Source of the DNA: Pseudorhizobium flavum
GTDB lineage: Bacteria; Pseudomonadota; Alphaproteobacteria; Rhizobiales; Rhizobiaceae
DNA length: 64,000 nt
Reading direction: 5' to 3'
NCBI RefSeq assembly: GCF_902502825.2
Contig: NZ_LR723670.1
Span: forward strand, 2,976,001-3,040,000
The position numbers and the translations under genes are program-made. Position 1 is the first letter of the stretch. Each line of letters starts with the position of its first letter. Of this stretch, positions 26,011 to 34,801 are shown piece by piece. The notes under the pieces were generated by a model that was not told the origin of the DNA, ran no database searches, and saw only the letters and a program-made list of their open reading frames with translations.

Positions 26011-26571
26011 ATGGCTGACTTCAAGTCTGCGTCCATTCTCATTCTCGCGACCGATGGTTATGAGCGGTCGGAACTTCGCGTTCCCCTGGAGGAACTCAGA
26101 AAACAGGGTGCTGAAGTGCGGATCGCCTCGATCAAGCCCGGACAGATCAAGAGCTGGGACGAGAAGGACTGGGGCGATAGCGTCGATGTCGATCTCGTAA
26201 TCTCGGACGTCAATGTCGAGGATTACGACGCCATCGTGCTTCCCGGCGGCCAGATCAACCCGGACGTGCTACGCGCCGACGAGGATGCAGTAGAACTGGT
26301 CCGGAGCTTCGTGAAGAGCGGAAAACCCGTAGCCGCCATCTGCCATGGGCCATGGCTTCTGGTAGAAGCCGACGCGCTGCGCGGCCGCAAGGCAACGTCC
26401 TACTCATCGATCAAGACCGACCTTCGTAACGCTGGCGCGCAGTGGGTGGATGAGGCCGTGGTTGTCGACAACGGCATCATCACTTCGCGCTCGCCGAAGG
26501 ACCTGCAGCCCTTCGTCGCCAAGATTGTCGAGGAAGTCAAGGAAGGCCGCCACGCCCGTCGCGCCGCCTGA
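26011..26571 (+). CDS. DJ-1/PfpI family protein
   Basis: A 186-residue type 1 glutamine amidotransferase-like protein (PfpI/YhbO branch). The nucleophile elbow AICHGPW gives Cys111 and His112; Glu18 in DGYERSE is the partner that polarises the Cys. Relatives are described as intracellular proteases, glyoxalases or protein deglycases, and are typically stress-induced. The activity cannot be chosen from sequence. GGAGC precedes ATG 26011. Its stop abuts the convergent topoisomerase stop directly. Confidence 0.9.
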   Translation: MADFKSASILILATDGYERSELRVPLEELRKQGAEVRIASIKPGQIKSWDEKDWGDSVDVDLVISDVNVEDYDAIVLPGGQINPDVLRADEDAVELVRSFVKSGKPVAAICHGPWLLVEADALRGRKATSYSSIKTDLRNAGAQWVDEAVVVDNGIITSRSPKDLQPFVAKIVEEVKEGRHARRAA

Positions 26572-27681
26572 TCATGCCTCTGCGGCTGCGGCCCTCCACC
26601 GCTGGAGGGGGTCCGCAGCCGCACCCGTTTGCGTCTGAAGGCTCGAGCTTTTCAATACTGCCAGCAGACGCCGCTCATCGGTGCGCAAGCCACGCAGCTG
26701 CGGAAGCTCGAGCTCGTTCTTGAGCAGCCGTTCCACCGGGGAAATATCATCCACGAGGGCCAGCACGGCCGGATGGATGTAGCTGGAGCGGCAGACGGCA
26801 GGGGTATTGTGGAGCCGCTCGGATGCAGCCTTGCAGATCAGCTTCACACGGGGTTGCGAACCTTCCTTGCAGGCCTGCCAGACGGCGGCAAAGCCGGCAA
26901 GGCTCCCACCCCAGGTCCTAAACGTTTTTGCCGAGACCGGGAAACCCGCGACGTCGGCGAGATAGGCATTGAGCCGGCCGGAATCGACAGGATGGGCGGT
27001 ACCAGCATCATCGGGCCAGGAAAAGAGTTGGCGCCCCGGCAGATCAGCTATCTCCTCGAATATCCGCTGGAGCCGTGGGTGCCTGATCGTATGGCTGACA
27101 CGCTTTCCTCCCTTTGCCGTGAAGCGAAGGACCACGGCCTCTTCCGTCAACGTCATGTGTCGCTTCAACAGGGTCGTCGCCCCGTAGGTCTTGTTTTCCT
27201 TTGCATAGGCCTGATTGCCCACGCGCAGATGCGCGGTATCCATCAAAGCGATGATCGCGGCTAGGACCGCCTCGGGAGTCTCCAGTCCTAGAGCCAGATC
27301 CCGCTCGATCCGCCGCCGGATCCGCGGCAGCACTTCACCGAAACGGGCAAGCTGATCGAACTTCAGTTCGCTTCTTAGGCTCTGCCACTCCGGATGATAC
27401 CGGTACTGCTTGCGCCCGCGCGCATCATAGCCCGTGGCCTGCAGGTGTCCCCGGCGATCCATGCAAATCCAGACATTCTCGTAAGCGGGCGGCAGTCCGA
27501 GCGCTGCGATCCGGCGCTTCTCATCCGGATCACTGAGAACGCGTCCATCGGGGAGACGATAGCAGAAGCCCTTACCCCTTCTTTGGCGGCGAATTCCAGG
27601 TTCGGCATCGCTCACATAGGTTAGACCAACAGCTTTAAGGGACTGTTCGTCGAAGGTGGGGAGATCTGTGACGGCATCCAT
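26572..27681 (-). CDS. type IB DNA topoisomerase
   Basis: A 369-residue poxvirus-like bacterial topoisomerase IB; it relaxes supercoils through a 3'-phosphotyrosine link. The N-terminal domain has YVSDAEPGIRRQRRGKGF and WICMDRRGHLQATGYDARGR; the catalytic domain has HLRVGN (Arg153), KTFRTW (Arg255) and the active-site Tyr301 in SSYIHPAV. The frame extends upstream to 28257 only as a shadow of the kinase gene. ATG 27681 lies only 9 bp after an exact stress -10, so the mRNA would be almost leaderless. Together with Ku, LigD and UdgX it makes a fourth DNA-integrity gene under the same promoter type. Confidence 0.93.
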   Translation of the reverse strand: MDAVTDLPTFDEQSLKAVGLTYVSDAEPGIRRQRRGKGFCYRLPDGRVLSDPDEKRRIAALGLPPAYENVWICMDRRGHLQATGYDARGRKQYRYHPEWQSLRSELKFDQLARFGEVLPRIRRRIERDLALGLETPEAVLAAIIALMDTAHLRVGNQAYAKENKTYGATTLLKRHMTLTEEAVVLRFTAKGGKRVSHTIRHPRLQRIFEEIADLPGRQLFSWPDDAGTAHPVDSGRLNAYLADVAGFPVSAKTFRTWGGSLAGFAAVWQACKEGSQPRVKLICKAASERLHNTPAVCRSSYIHPAVLALVDDISPVERLLKNELELPQLRGLRTDERRLLAVLKSSSLQTQTGAAADPLQRWRAAAAEA

Positions 27682-27690
27682 GGGCCTAAC

Positions 27691-27715
27691 AACGGCGGCC
27701 CCTGATCTTCGTTCC
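27691..27715 (-). promoter_or_regulatory. EcfG-type promoter of topoisomerase IB
   Basis: Minus-strand GGAAC (27715-27711), 16-base spacer, CGTT (27694-27691): exact consensus in the short gap after the kinase gene. The start codon lies 9 bp downstream. Confidence 0.65.
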
Positions 27716-27727
27716 GCTGCGGCGCAA

Positions 27728-29437
27728 TCACAAAAGGAATTCCTGCGCCGCCTCGCCCGGACCGCGCTCGAAAGCGTCTCTCGGCGCCACAAGCGTCCAG
27801 ATGAGCCCGGTAGCAAGATAGCGGATATCGACCTGCCCGCCGAAGGCGGCAGCCGCGTGGCGCCTGATGATGGTCGTGCCGAAGCCGGTGGTCTGTGGTT
27901 CGACGGCAGGGGGACCGCCGATCTCCTCCCATGACAGGTGGAGCAGGGACTTCGGGTCAGACGGATCTTCCTGTCGCCACGACATGCGAACCCGGCCATC
28001 AGGAACCGAAAGTGCACCATACTTGATGGAGTTGGTGGCAAGTTCATGCAGCACCAAGCCGAGATTCTGGACCGCCTCGGCGCGGAGGAGGAAATCGTCG
28101 CCCTGCAGTTCCACGCGGTCCGCGACGTTTGCGAAGGTATCAAGTTGAACGGTGACGAGGCGCCGCAACGGCACCCCGGTCCACTGTTCGATCGCGAGGG
28201 CCTCGATAGACTTTCCCAAACCCTGGATTCTGTCGGAGATCGCCTTCTGGAACTCATCCATGTCCTTTGACTGGCGAGCCAGCTGTCGCATCATGGCTTG
28301 GACCAGGGTCAGGATGTTCTTGGTTCGATGGACGAGTTCCTGGAGGATAAGGTGCATCCGATCTTCCGCCTGGCTGCGGTCGAAGGATGCGTTGGAGAGA
28401 GCCACAGAAATCTGGCTGGCCTCGCGGATGCGCGTCTCCACGGGCGAAACGATTTCTCCCTTGCCGATACGCTCCGCCATCTGGGCGATCTGCCGAATGG
28501 GTATCCGCAACTGGCGGGCAATCAGGTAGCCGCAAAGCATGCCGATACCAAGAAAGAGCAGGCTGCCGATCATCAGGCTACGGGAGGCCTCGACGATTTC
28601 ACTCTGGGCAGCCTCGATCGGCCCCCAGATCACCGCCCTCCAGGTCGATCCCACAACCTGCCCGTATCCGTAGATCTGCCGTGGCTTGCCGTCCACATCT
28701 TCGATCGTCCCGTTAATACCCGTCATCAATTTCAGTGTCTCTTGTGGGAAGGCACTGATCGGCGAAGCGTTGCTGGCTCCCATGGACGTAATGATCGTAC
28801 CTGCGCCGTCCACGATCGCGACCGACCAGCCGGGAGGCAGGCTTTCCGTGCTGATCACCCTGGTAAGATCCGCCGCATTCTGCGTCATGATCAAGGCGAC
28901 AGCGTCCGAAGAGCGGGTCATCCTCTCTGGAAGGGGCATTGTGACGTTGAAGACAAACTGCTCGCTCGTTGCGCCGAAGAAGACGTCGGAGACATGCGTG
29001 ACGCCCGTCTCAAGCGCAGTCGCGAGGGCAGATGGATTTGACACTTTCCTGAGCGGCGTGCCGTAGGGCAGGCGCGTGTTCAGAAGCTGCTGTCCCTCGG
29101 CGTCCACCGCCAGAACATAAAGGGAATTGGAGCGAAGGCTGTTCTGCGTGCGGTTGTGAAAGGATCGAAGATCGCCATTCTCAAGTTCGGGCGAAGTGGA
29201 GAGAATCCGCAGCGTCGTCGTCATATCCTGCAGGGTACGCTCAACCGAACGCGCCACCACTTGTGCATCCTCTGCGGTATTGGCGGCGAGGATCTCGCGG
29301 TCGCGGCGCTCCAGCTCCATCATCAAGAGGAGCACAAACACCACGAGCGGCAGGGCCACGACCGCTGAAAGGGCCATGAGATAGACGCTGATCGGTGCAG
29401 TGGGGAAGGTCGGTGAAAACCGAAACAGCTTCCGCAC
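27728..29437 (-). CDS. HWE-family membrane sensor histidine kinase
   Basis: A 569-residue kinase. A membrane helix (about 18-41) and a second one (about 295-315) flank a ~250-residue periplasmic sensor of Cache type; HAMP follows (RQLRIPIRQIAQMAERIGKG). The dimerisation domain has ELVHRTKNILTLVQ (His370), and the catalytic domain has HELATNSIKYGALS and GFGTTII. This HisKA_2/HWE type is the kind that phosphorylates PhyR in the general stress cascade (PhyK, RsiC), so an input role upstream of the sigma factor is plausible but unproven. GTG 29437 has GGGAGGT before it. The ~245 bp upstream hold no gene that I can support. Confidence 0.88.
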   Translation of the reverse strand: MRKLFRFSPTFPTAPISVYLMALSAVVALPLVVFVLLLMMELERRDREILAANTAEDAQVVARSVERTLQDMTTTLRILSTSPELENGDLRSFHNRTQNSLRSNSLYVLAVDAEGQQLLNTRLPYGTPLRKVSNPSALATALETGVTHVSDVFFGATSEQFVFNVTMPLPERMTRSSDAVALIMTQNAADLTRVISTESLPPGWSVAIVDGAGTIITSMGASNASPISAFPQETLKLMTGINGTIEDVDGKPRQIYGYGQVVGSTWRAVIWGPIEAAQSEIVEASRSLMIGSLLFLGIGMLCGYLIARQLRIPIRQIAQMAERIGKGEIVSPVETRIREASQISVALSNASFDRSQAEDRMHLILQELVHRTKNILTLVQAMMRQLARQSKDMDEFQKAISDRIQGLGKSIEALAIEQWTGVPLRRLVTVQLDTFANVADRVELQGDDFLLRAEAVQNLGLVLHELATNSIKYGALSVPDGRVRMSWRQEDPSDPKSLLHLSWEEIGGPPAVEPQTTGFGTTIIRRHAAAAFGGQVDIRYLATGLIWTLVAPRDAFERGPGEAAQEFLL

Positions 29438-29684
29438 TACATCTTACCTCCCGCGGCGTCTGAAACGGCCGCATCCGCAGAAAGCCTCATATGTCCGCCC
29501 TCACGTGATATGCACGAGGACGTTATTTAGCGACTTTTCAAAGGGGGGCCAATCTTTTGATTGTCTGCGATGATAATTTGCGTGCCGGGGTAAAGGCTGC
29601 CTGCTCGCAACGGCCTCGGCCGACGTGCGGAGTCACAGATCGAAGCAATGTTGCGCCGCTTCGAAACATGTGGCCGAGCACGCC

Positions 29685-29915
29685 CTATCGATCCGCAGGA
29701 TGCTCCCCAACGTCGAAGTTGGAATCCCACTCATTCGCGGGCTCGTCCTCGCCTGGCGGAGCCTTGTGTGCAGTGGCGTCTTCCGACCCGGTAATCACTG
29801 TGGGTTTTGCGCTCGCGACCCCAGAACTGTGCCCACCCGCCTTCACGTTCGCGAACTGACCGCTCGCGTCACGCTCGACTGTCTTCGCATCGGCCGGTTT
29901 TTTGGAGGAAGTCAT
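29685..29915 (-). CDS. small hypothetical stress-type protein
   Basis: A 76-residue hydrophilic protein rich in Ala, Lys, Gly and Asp, with MTSSKKPADAKTVERDASGQ at the start and ANEWDSNFDVGEHPADR near the end. It looks disordered. CAGGAG precedes ATG 29915. No family recognised. It follows the next gene on the same strand by 38 bp, so the pair is probably cotranscribed. Confidence 0.6.
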   Translation of the reverse strand: MTSSKKPADAKTVERDASGQFANVKAGGHSSGVASAKPTVITGSEDATAHKAPPGEDEPANEWDSNFDVGEHPADR

Positions 29916-29953
29916 CGTCTGCTCCTGTCTGTGCCAGTATCCGGCAGCCGGAG

Positions 29954-30223
29954 TCACTCCGGCTCGCGCTTCGTCTCTCGGCCATCAACGCGCTTCGACC
30001 CGAATTCGTTGCGCCTGCCGGTGCCGGCACGCTTGTAATCGGCGCGATAAGACTCGCGTGCCCACGCCTTTGACATCTCGTTTCGGCCATAGGCATCTTC
30101 GGCAGTTGCCGCGGACGGGCTTTCCCGATTGTCGGCGGAATGGGGTCGATCGCTTGGGACGTCGCGCGCGTCCCGCAATGCTTCATTGCGGTAGCCGCCA
30201 GACAGTGTCTGATCCTTGCTCAT
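29954..30223 (-). CDS. small hypothetical stress-type protein
   Basis: An 89-residue, strongly hydrophilic, Arg/Asp/Glu/Ser-rich protein with no hydrophobic core, so it is probably disordered. GAGAGGCG precedes ATG 30223. An EcfG-like promoter lies 37 bp upstream. I recognise no family. Alternating acidic and basic blocks (RDARDVPSDRPH, RAGTGRRNEFGSKR) are the only visible pattern. Confidence 0.6.
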   Translation of the reverse strand: MSKDQTLSGGYRNEALRDARDVPSDRPHSADNRESPSAATAEDAYGRNEMSKAWARESYRADYKRAGTGRRNEFGSKRVDGRETKREPE

Positions 30224-30259
30224 GATAACGCCTCTCTTCGGTGATTTCGGTCACCTTCC

Positions 30260-30284
30260 AACAGACGCGGGAAATGATTGTTCC
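30260..30284 (-). promoter_or_regulatory. EcfG-like promoter of two small genes
   Basis: Minus-strand GGAAC (30284-30280), 16-base spacer, TGTT ending at 30260; one base off consensus, 36 bp before ATG 30223. Confidence 0.45.
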
Positions 30285-30295
30285 GGTGGGACGGC

Positions 30296-31399
30296 TCAGG
30301 CGAGACGCTGCGTGGTCGAGGGATCGAACACCACGGCCTTGTCGAGATTGAACACAAACGTGAAGCGTTGTTTCGGGGCGATGGCGACATCGGCACGCAC
30401 ACGTCCCGTGAACGTTTCACCTGCGAGGCGGGCAGTCACGAAGGTGTCCGAGCCAGTCGGCTCCACAAGGCTCACATCGGCCTCAACCTTTGCGATCGCA
30501 TGGGCGGTGGGGTCGACCATCCCTTCGTCGGTGATGCCTTCCGGCCGTAGGCCGAGAATGACCTCCCTGCCGTCCGGAACGTCTGTCGTCACGGACGAAG
30601 GCATGGCCACGTTCACCTTGCCACCAAAGAGCGCAATCTGACGCACGCCGTGGTCTGCCACGGTACGGCCCTTCAGCATGTTCATGGCGGGCGACCCCAT
30701 GAAGTCGGCCACGAAGAGGTTGGCGGGGCGGTTGTAGATCTTCGAGGGCGTGCCGACCTGCTGGATCCCGCCATCCTTGAGGACGACGATCTTTGTTGCC
30801 AGGGTCATCGCCTCGATCTGGTCGTGGGTGACGTAGATGATGGTGGCATCGGTATTGTGGTGCAGCGACTTGATCTCGGCCCGCATCTCCACGCGCAGCT
30901 TCGCATCCAGATTGGAGAGCGGCTCGTCGAACAGGAAGACGCGCGGTTGCCGGACCAGCGCCCGACCCATTGCCACGCGCTGGCGCTGCCCGCCCGAAAG
31001 CTGACTCGGCCGCCGATTCAGCAGATGCTCGATCTGCAGCGTTCCGGCGACATTCTTGACGGCCTCGGCGCGTTCCGCCTTGCCTACGCCGCGCATCTCG
31101 AGCGCGAATCCAATGTTCTCCTCCACCGTCATGTTTGGATAGAGCGCGTAGCTCTGGAACACCATGGCGATGTCCCGCTTGGAAGGATGCAGGTCGTTGA
31201 TGACCTGGCCGTCGAGGACAATCTCGCCGGAGGTCGGCGGCATCAGCCCCGCAATCGCATTGAGCAGGGTGGACTTGCCGCAGCCCGACGGTCCAACCAG
31301 GACAAGAAAGTCGCCCTTCTCCATCTCGACGTTGATATCCTTCAGAACCTCGTTGTTGCCGATCTTCTTGTAGAGGTTGCTGATCCGAAGAAAGCTCAT
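30296..31399 (-). CDS. sugar ABC transporter ATPase (MalK/UgpC type)
   Basis: A 367-residue ATPase of a CUT1 importer. Walker A GPSGCGKST (36-44), Q-loop VFQSYALYPNMT, signature LSGGQRQRVAMGRAL, Walker B FLFDEPLSNLD and the H-loop VTHDQIEAMTL are all intact. The C-terminal ~130 residues form the regulatory OB domain of MalK-type ATPases (GLRPEGI). It is the last gene of the operon, 5 bp after the second permease. Confidence 0.95.
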   Translation of the reverse strand: MSFLRISNLYKKIGNNEVLKDINVEMEKGDFLVLVGPSGCGKSTLLNAIAGLMPPTSGEIVLDGQVINDLHPSKRDIAMVFQSYALYPNMTVEENIGFALEMRGVGKAERAEAVKNVAGTLQIEHLLNRRPSQLSGGQRQRVAMGRALVRQPRVFLFDEPLSNLDAKLRVEMRAEIKSLHHNTDATIIYVTHDQIEAMTLATKIVVLKDGGIQQVGTPSKIYNRPANLFVADFMGSPAMNMLKGRTVADHGVRQIALFGGKVNVAMPSSVTTDVPDGREVILGLRPEGITDEGMVDPTAHAIAKVEADVSLVEPTGSDTFVTARLAGETFTGRVRADVAIAPKQRFTFVFNLDKAVVFDPSTTQRLA

Positions 31400-31404
31400 T
31401 GCGG

Positions 31405-32286
31405 TTATCCCTTGACTGCGCCGGCCATCAGGCCTCGCACGAAATAGCGTCCGGCGACGATGTAGACGAAGAGCGTCGGCAGGGCGGCGAAGACGGCCGC
31501 CGCCATGTCGACGTTGTATTCTTTGACGCCGGTGGATGAGGAAACGAGGTTGTTGAGTGCGACGGTCATCGGCGATTCCGAGCCGGAGGAGAAGGATACG
31601 CCGAACAGGAAGTCGTTCCAGATATTGGTGAACTGGTAGATCACGGTGACGACGATGATCGGGCCCGAACTCGGCAGCAGTATCCGCCAGAATATCTTGA
31701 AGAAGCCGGCGCCGTCGATCATTGCCGCCTTGATCAGCTCATCCGGAAAGGCTTCGTAATAGTTGCGGAAGAACAGGGTGGTGAAGCCGAGACCATACAC
31801 GACATGGACGAAGACGAGGCCGGACGTCGAATTGGCAAGGCCGAAGATACCGAGCACCCGCGCCATGGGAATAAGAACCGCCTGGAAGGGAATGAAGCAG
31901 GCGAACAGCATGAGGCCGAAGACGATCTTGTGGCCGGGAAAGCGCCACTTGGTCAGCACATAGCCGTTGAGCGCACCAAGTACTGTGGAGATCGCCACCG
32001 CCGGCACCACCATCTTGATGGAATTCCAGAAGTATCCCTTGATGCCTTCGCAGGTCACGCCGATGCATGCATCGCCCCAAACCTTTGTCCAGGCGGCCCA
32101 GGAGGGATCGCGCGGCAAGGCCAGCATGTCGCCGCCGCGGATCTCCGCGAGCGACTTGAAGGAGGTCGTCAGCATCACGTAGAGCGGCAGGAGGTAGACT
32201 GCAGCCAAAATGACCAGAAGCGTATAGATGACAATGCGCGCGGTTCTCGCCGAACCAGCACTGACGGAATCGCTGGCGGCGCTCAT
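31405..32286 (-). CDS. sugar ABC transporter permease (MalG type)
   Basis: A 293-residue inner-membrane permease with six helices. The EAA loop YYEAFPDELIKAAMIDGAGF contacts the ATPase. The C-terminal VRGLMAGAVKG is typical of MalG-like subunits. ATG 32286 overlaps the upstream permease stop by ATGA; a longer frame to 32790 is a shadow. Residues about 75-85 contain two cysteines (ACIGVTCEGIKG) in the first periplasmic loop, which could form a disulfide. Confidence 0.94.
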   Translation of the reverse strand: MSAASDSVSAGSARTARIVIYTLLVILAAVYLLPLYVMLTTSFKSLAEIRGGDMLALPRDPSWAAWTKVWGDACIGVTCEGIKGYFWNSIKMVVPAVAISTVLGALNGYVLTKWRFPGHKIVFGLMLFACFIPFQAVLIPMARVLGIFGLANSTSGLVFVHVVYGLGFTTLFFRNYYEAFPDELIKAAMIDGAGFFKIFWRILLPSSGPIIVVTVIYQFTNIWNDFLFGVSFSSGSESPMTVALNNLVSSSTGVKEYNVDMAAAVFAALPTLFVYIVAGRYFVRGLMAGAVKG

Positions 32287-33209
32287 GTGCGCTTCTCCCG
32301 AAGCTCGGAATAGAGATAGGGAACGATGATCGCCGTGATGCCCATCAGCATCATCACCGCACTTGCAGAACCGACGGCCATCTGGCTGCGCGTGAATGTG
32401 TAGGAATACATGAAGGTCGACGGCAGCTCGGTCGCGTTGCCGGGGCCGCCGCCAGTCAGCGCGATCACGAGGTCGTAAGACTTGATCGCCATGTGCGCGA
32501 GCACGATGACGGCGGACAGGAAGACAGGCCGGAGCATGGGGATGATGATCCGCCGGTAAATGGCAAGGGTCGGTGCGCCATCGATCTGCGCCGCCTTGAT
32601 GATTCCCCCGTCTATGCCGCGCAGGCCTGCAAGGAACATCGCCATGATGAAACCGGATGCCTGCCAGACGCCGGCAATGACGATGGTATAGATCGCCATG
32701 TCGGTATTGATCAGCCAGTCGAACTTGAAGCTCTCCCAGCCGAGGTTGTGCATGGTCTTCTCCAGCCCGAGCCCCGGGTTGAGAAACCATTTCCAGGCAG
32801 TGCCGGTAACGACAAAGGAAAGCGCCATCGGATAAAGGAAGATCGGCCGCAACACACCTTCCGCGCGAATGCGCTGGTCCATCAGAATCGCGATGAACAG
32901 GCCTATGGCGATGCAGAGGCTGATATAGAGAACCCCGAAGATCGCGAGGTTCTTGATCGCCATGTACCAGTTCGGCTGGGACCAGAGGCGGTAGTAGGCG
33001 TCAAAGCCGACAAGGTCGTAGACCGGCAGGATCCGGGAGCGCGTGAAGGACAGGTAGACAGTCCACAGGATGAATCCGTAGACGAAGATCAGGCTGATCG
33101 CAAAGGACGGTGCCAGCACGATCTTTGGCAACGCGGCGCCGAGACGCTCCGCAAGCCTGCGTCGTGGTCGCTCGGGCGTGACGTAGGGAACGGGCTCAAT
33201 GGTTGTCAT
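32283..33209 (-). CDS. sugar ABC transporter permease (MalF type)
   Basis: A 308-residue permease with six membrane helices. The EAA loop is FLAGLRGIDGGIIKAAQIDG. A long cytoplasmic N-terminus with PERPRRRLAERLG precedes the first helix. It pairs with the following MalG-type protein. The gene starts 100 bp after the binding-protein gene; a 30-bp perfect palindrome sits in that gap. Confidence 0.94.
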   Translation of the reverse strand: MTTIEPVPYVTPERPRRRLAERLGAALPKIVLAPSFAISLIFVYGFILWTVYLSFTRSRILPVYDLVGFDAYYRLWSQPNWYMAIKNLAIFGVLYISLCIAIGLFIAILMDQRIRAEGVLRPIFLYPMALSFVVTGTAWKWFLNPGLGLEKTMHNLGWESFKFDWLINTDMAIYTIVIAGVWQASGFIMAMFLAGLRGIDGGIIKAAQIDGAPTLAIYRRIIIPMLRPVFLSAVIVLAHMAIKSYDLVIALTGGGPGNATELPSTFMYSYTFTRSQMAVGSASAVMMLMGITAIIVPYLYSELREKRT

Positions 33210-33255
33210 GCACCACCTCCGGCAGATCCCGGCTCAACTCGCTTGGACTGGGTGA

Positions 33256-33285
33256 GAAAATGGCCGGGAATTCCCGGCCATTTTC
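33256..33285. repeat. 30-bp perfect palindrome between binding protein and permease genes
   Basis: Left arm GAAAATGGCCGGGAA, right arm its exact complement, with no loop, centred between 33270 and 33271. In RNA the centre would form a small loop on a very stable stem. Its position just after the binding-protein gene suggests processing or partial termination that leaves that message in excess, as is known for malE-malF type operons. Confidence 0.85.
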
Positions 33286-33308
33286 AGAGATGTCTCAAGG
33301 TCGCAGCC

Positions 33309-34565
33309 TTATTGAGCCGCTGCAACGGCCTGCGGCAAGCGCTCGAGCGCCTGATCGGTCGTGATCTGGCCGTTGAGATGCTGGGTCACGACGTCGAACA
33401 CGGCTTCCTTAACCGACGACGGCTGGGCGTGGCCGTGGGCGAGCGACCCGGCGAGGTTACCGCTTGCTGCAGCCTCGGCAAGGTCCTTCATGCCCTTCTT
33501 GCCGCAATCGTCGAATTCCGTGTCCGGAACGTCTGTCCGGGCCGGAACCGAACCCTTGACCGTGTTGAAGGCGATCTGGAAGGCAGGATCCTCGACGGCT
33601 GCAGCCATCTTGAGCTGCGCATTGCGCTTGTCCTCACCGACATCGAACATCACGAACTGGTCGGAGTTGAAGAGCACCGAGCCCTGCGTCCCGGGGAAGC
33701 GGATGCAGACGAAGTCCTCGCCCGGCTTCTTCTCCGCGCGCAGCCACTCACCCTTCGACCAGTCACCCATCTGCTGGGCGCCCGCCTGTCCTTCGATGAC
33801 AAGCGCAGTTGAGAGGTTCCAATCGCGCCCGGAGAAGTTCGGGTCGAAGTACTCGCGCAGTTTCGACATGTTGTCGAAGACCTGGCGCATCGTATCGCTG
33901 GAAAGCGCTTCGGCATCTGCCTCGATCACGGCTTTCTTGTAGAAGTCCATGCCGCCCACGGAGAGAACGACCGACTCCCACAGCGTGCCGTCCTGCCAGG
34001 GCTGGCCACCGTGTGCGAGCGGCGTGATGCCCTGTTCCTTGAACTTGTCGAGCAGCGCGAACAGCTCGTCCATGTTCTTCGGCGGCTCGCCACCAGCCTT
34101 GTCGAGCGCCGCCTTGTTCAGCCACAGCCAGTTCGTGGAGTGGACGTTGACGGGCGCGGCGATCCAGTCGCCGTCGAACTTGGAGAATTCCTGAAGGGCT
34201 GCGGGGATGACCTTGTCCCAACCCTGCTCCGTTGCGAGGTCGTTGAGGTTGCCCACCACGCCCATTTCCGCCCAGTCCTTGATATCAAAACCGAGCATCT
34301 GTACTGCGGTCGGCGGATCGCCGGAGGTGACACGGGCGCGAAGCGCCGTCATCGCCTGCACGCCAGAGCCGCCGGCAACCGGCATGTCCTGCCACCCAAT
34401 ACCCTGCTTCTGCAGGTTTTCCTTCAGGACGTTCAGCGCGGCAGCCTCGCCGCCAGACGTCCACCAATGCAGCACTTCAACGCTTTCCTGGGCCTTCGCT
34501 GCCCCGGCCGTCAGCGCAATCATGGCAGCGCCGGCGGCCAGCTTTGAAAATGTTTCGATCTTCAT
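33309..34565 (-). CDS. sugar ABC transporter substrate-binding protein (CUT1, glucose/mannose-like)
   Basis: A 418-residue periplasmic protein; signal peptide about 1-22 ending AGAAKA. The mature start [16 protein letters not shown], then [20 protein letters not shown] and [14 protein letters not shown], resemble the GtsA glucose/mannose binding proteins of Pseudomonas; this is recognition from memory, so the sugar is a guess. A longer frame to 34622 is ignored because GGAGATTCCC precedes ATG 34565. It heads the operon and is divergent from a LacI regulator; two copies of one 13-bp element lie between them. Confidence 0.88.
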   Translation of the reverse strand: MKIETFSKLAAGAAMIALTAGAAKAQESVEVLHWWTSGGEAAALNVLKENLQKQGIGWQDMPVAGGSGVQAMTALRARVTSGDPPTAVQMLGFDIKDWAEMGVVGNLNDLATEQGWDKVIPAALQEFSKFDGDWIAAPVNVHSTNWLWLNKAALDKAGGEPPKNMDELFALLDKFKEQGITPLAHGGQPWQDGTLWESVVLSVGGMDFYKKAVIEADAEALSSDTMRQVFDNMSKLREYFDPNFSGRDWNLSTALVIEGQAGAQQMGDWSKGEWLRAEKKPGEDFVCIRFPGTQGSVLFNSDQFVMFDVGEDKRNAQLKMAAAVEDPAFQIAFNTVKGSVPARTDVPDTEFDDCGKKGMKDLAEAAASGNLAGSLAHGHAQPSSVKEAVFDVVTQHLNGQITTDQALERLPQAVAAAQ

Positions 34566-34606
34566 GGGAATCTCCTCTTGATCCGGGCTCCTCTCCGGAT
34601 AAGTCG

Positions 34607-34619
34607 ATTTATAACGATA
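34607..34619 (+). promoter_or_regulatory. repeated element, candidate LacI-type operator (copy 1)
   Basis: ATTTATAACGATA, identical to 34740-34752. It lies 41 bp upstream of the binding-protein ATG, with the central CG typical of LacI-family sites. Confidence 0.55.
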
Positions 34620-34739
34620 CAAACACGGGGGCTGTCAACCCGAGCCACATGGATTGAAGCGTCTCGCACCGTCGATTCATCCGGCTGTTATCATTTGTCA
34701 TTTTTTGTTCCACTGCAGGGAGAGGTCATTGCCCCGCAA

Positions 34740-34752
34740 ATTTATAACGATA
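34740..34752 (+). promoter_or_regulatory. repeated element, candidate LacI-type operator (copy 2)
   Basis: Second copy of ATTTATAACGATA, 49 bp upstream of the regulator ATG, followed by TATTTATCGC. Two sites 133 bp apart would allow looping and autoregulation. Confidence 0.55.
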
Positions 34753-34801
34753 TATTTATCGCGGGAGCTGGGATCGGCCCCGGTGGAGAAATGCTACGCC
34801 G

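Noticed and set aside
29527..29730. Minus-strand frame ending near LYPGTQIII, faintly LysM-like
   Set aside because: Too short for a LysM domain, no RBS, and Arg-rich start; taken as chance. The rest of 29438-29684 shows nothing I can support.
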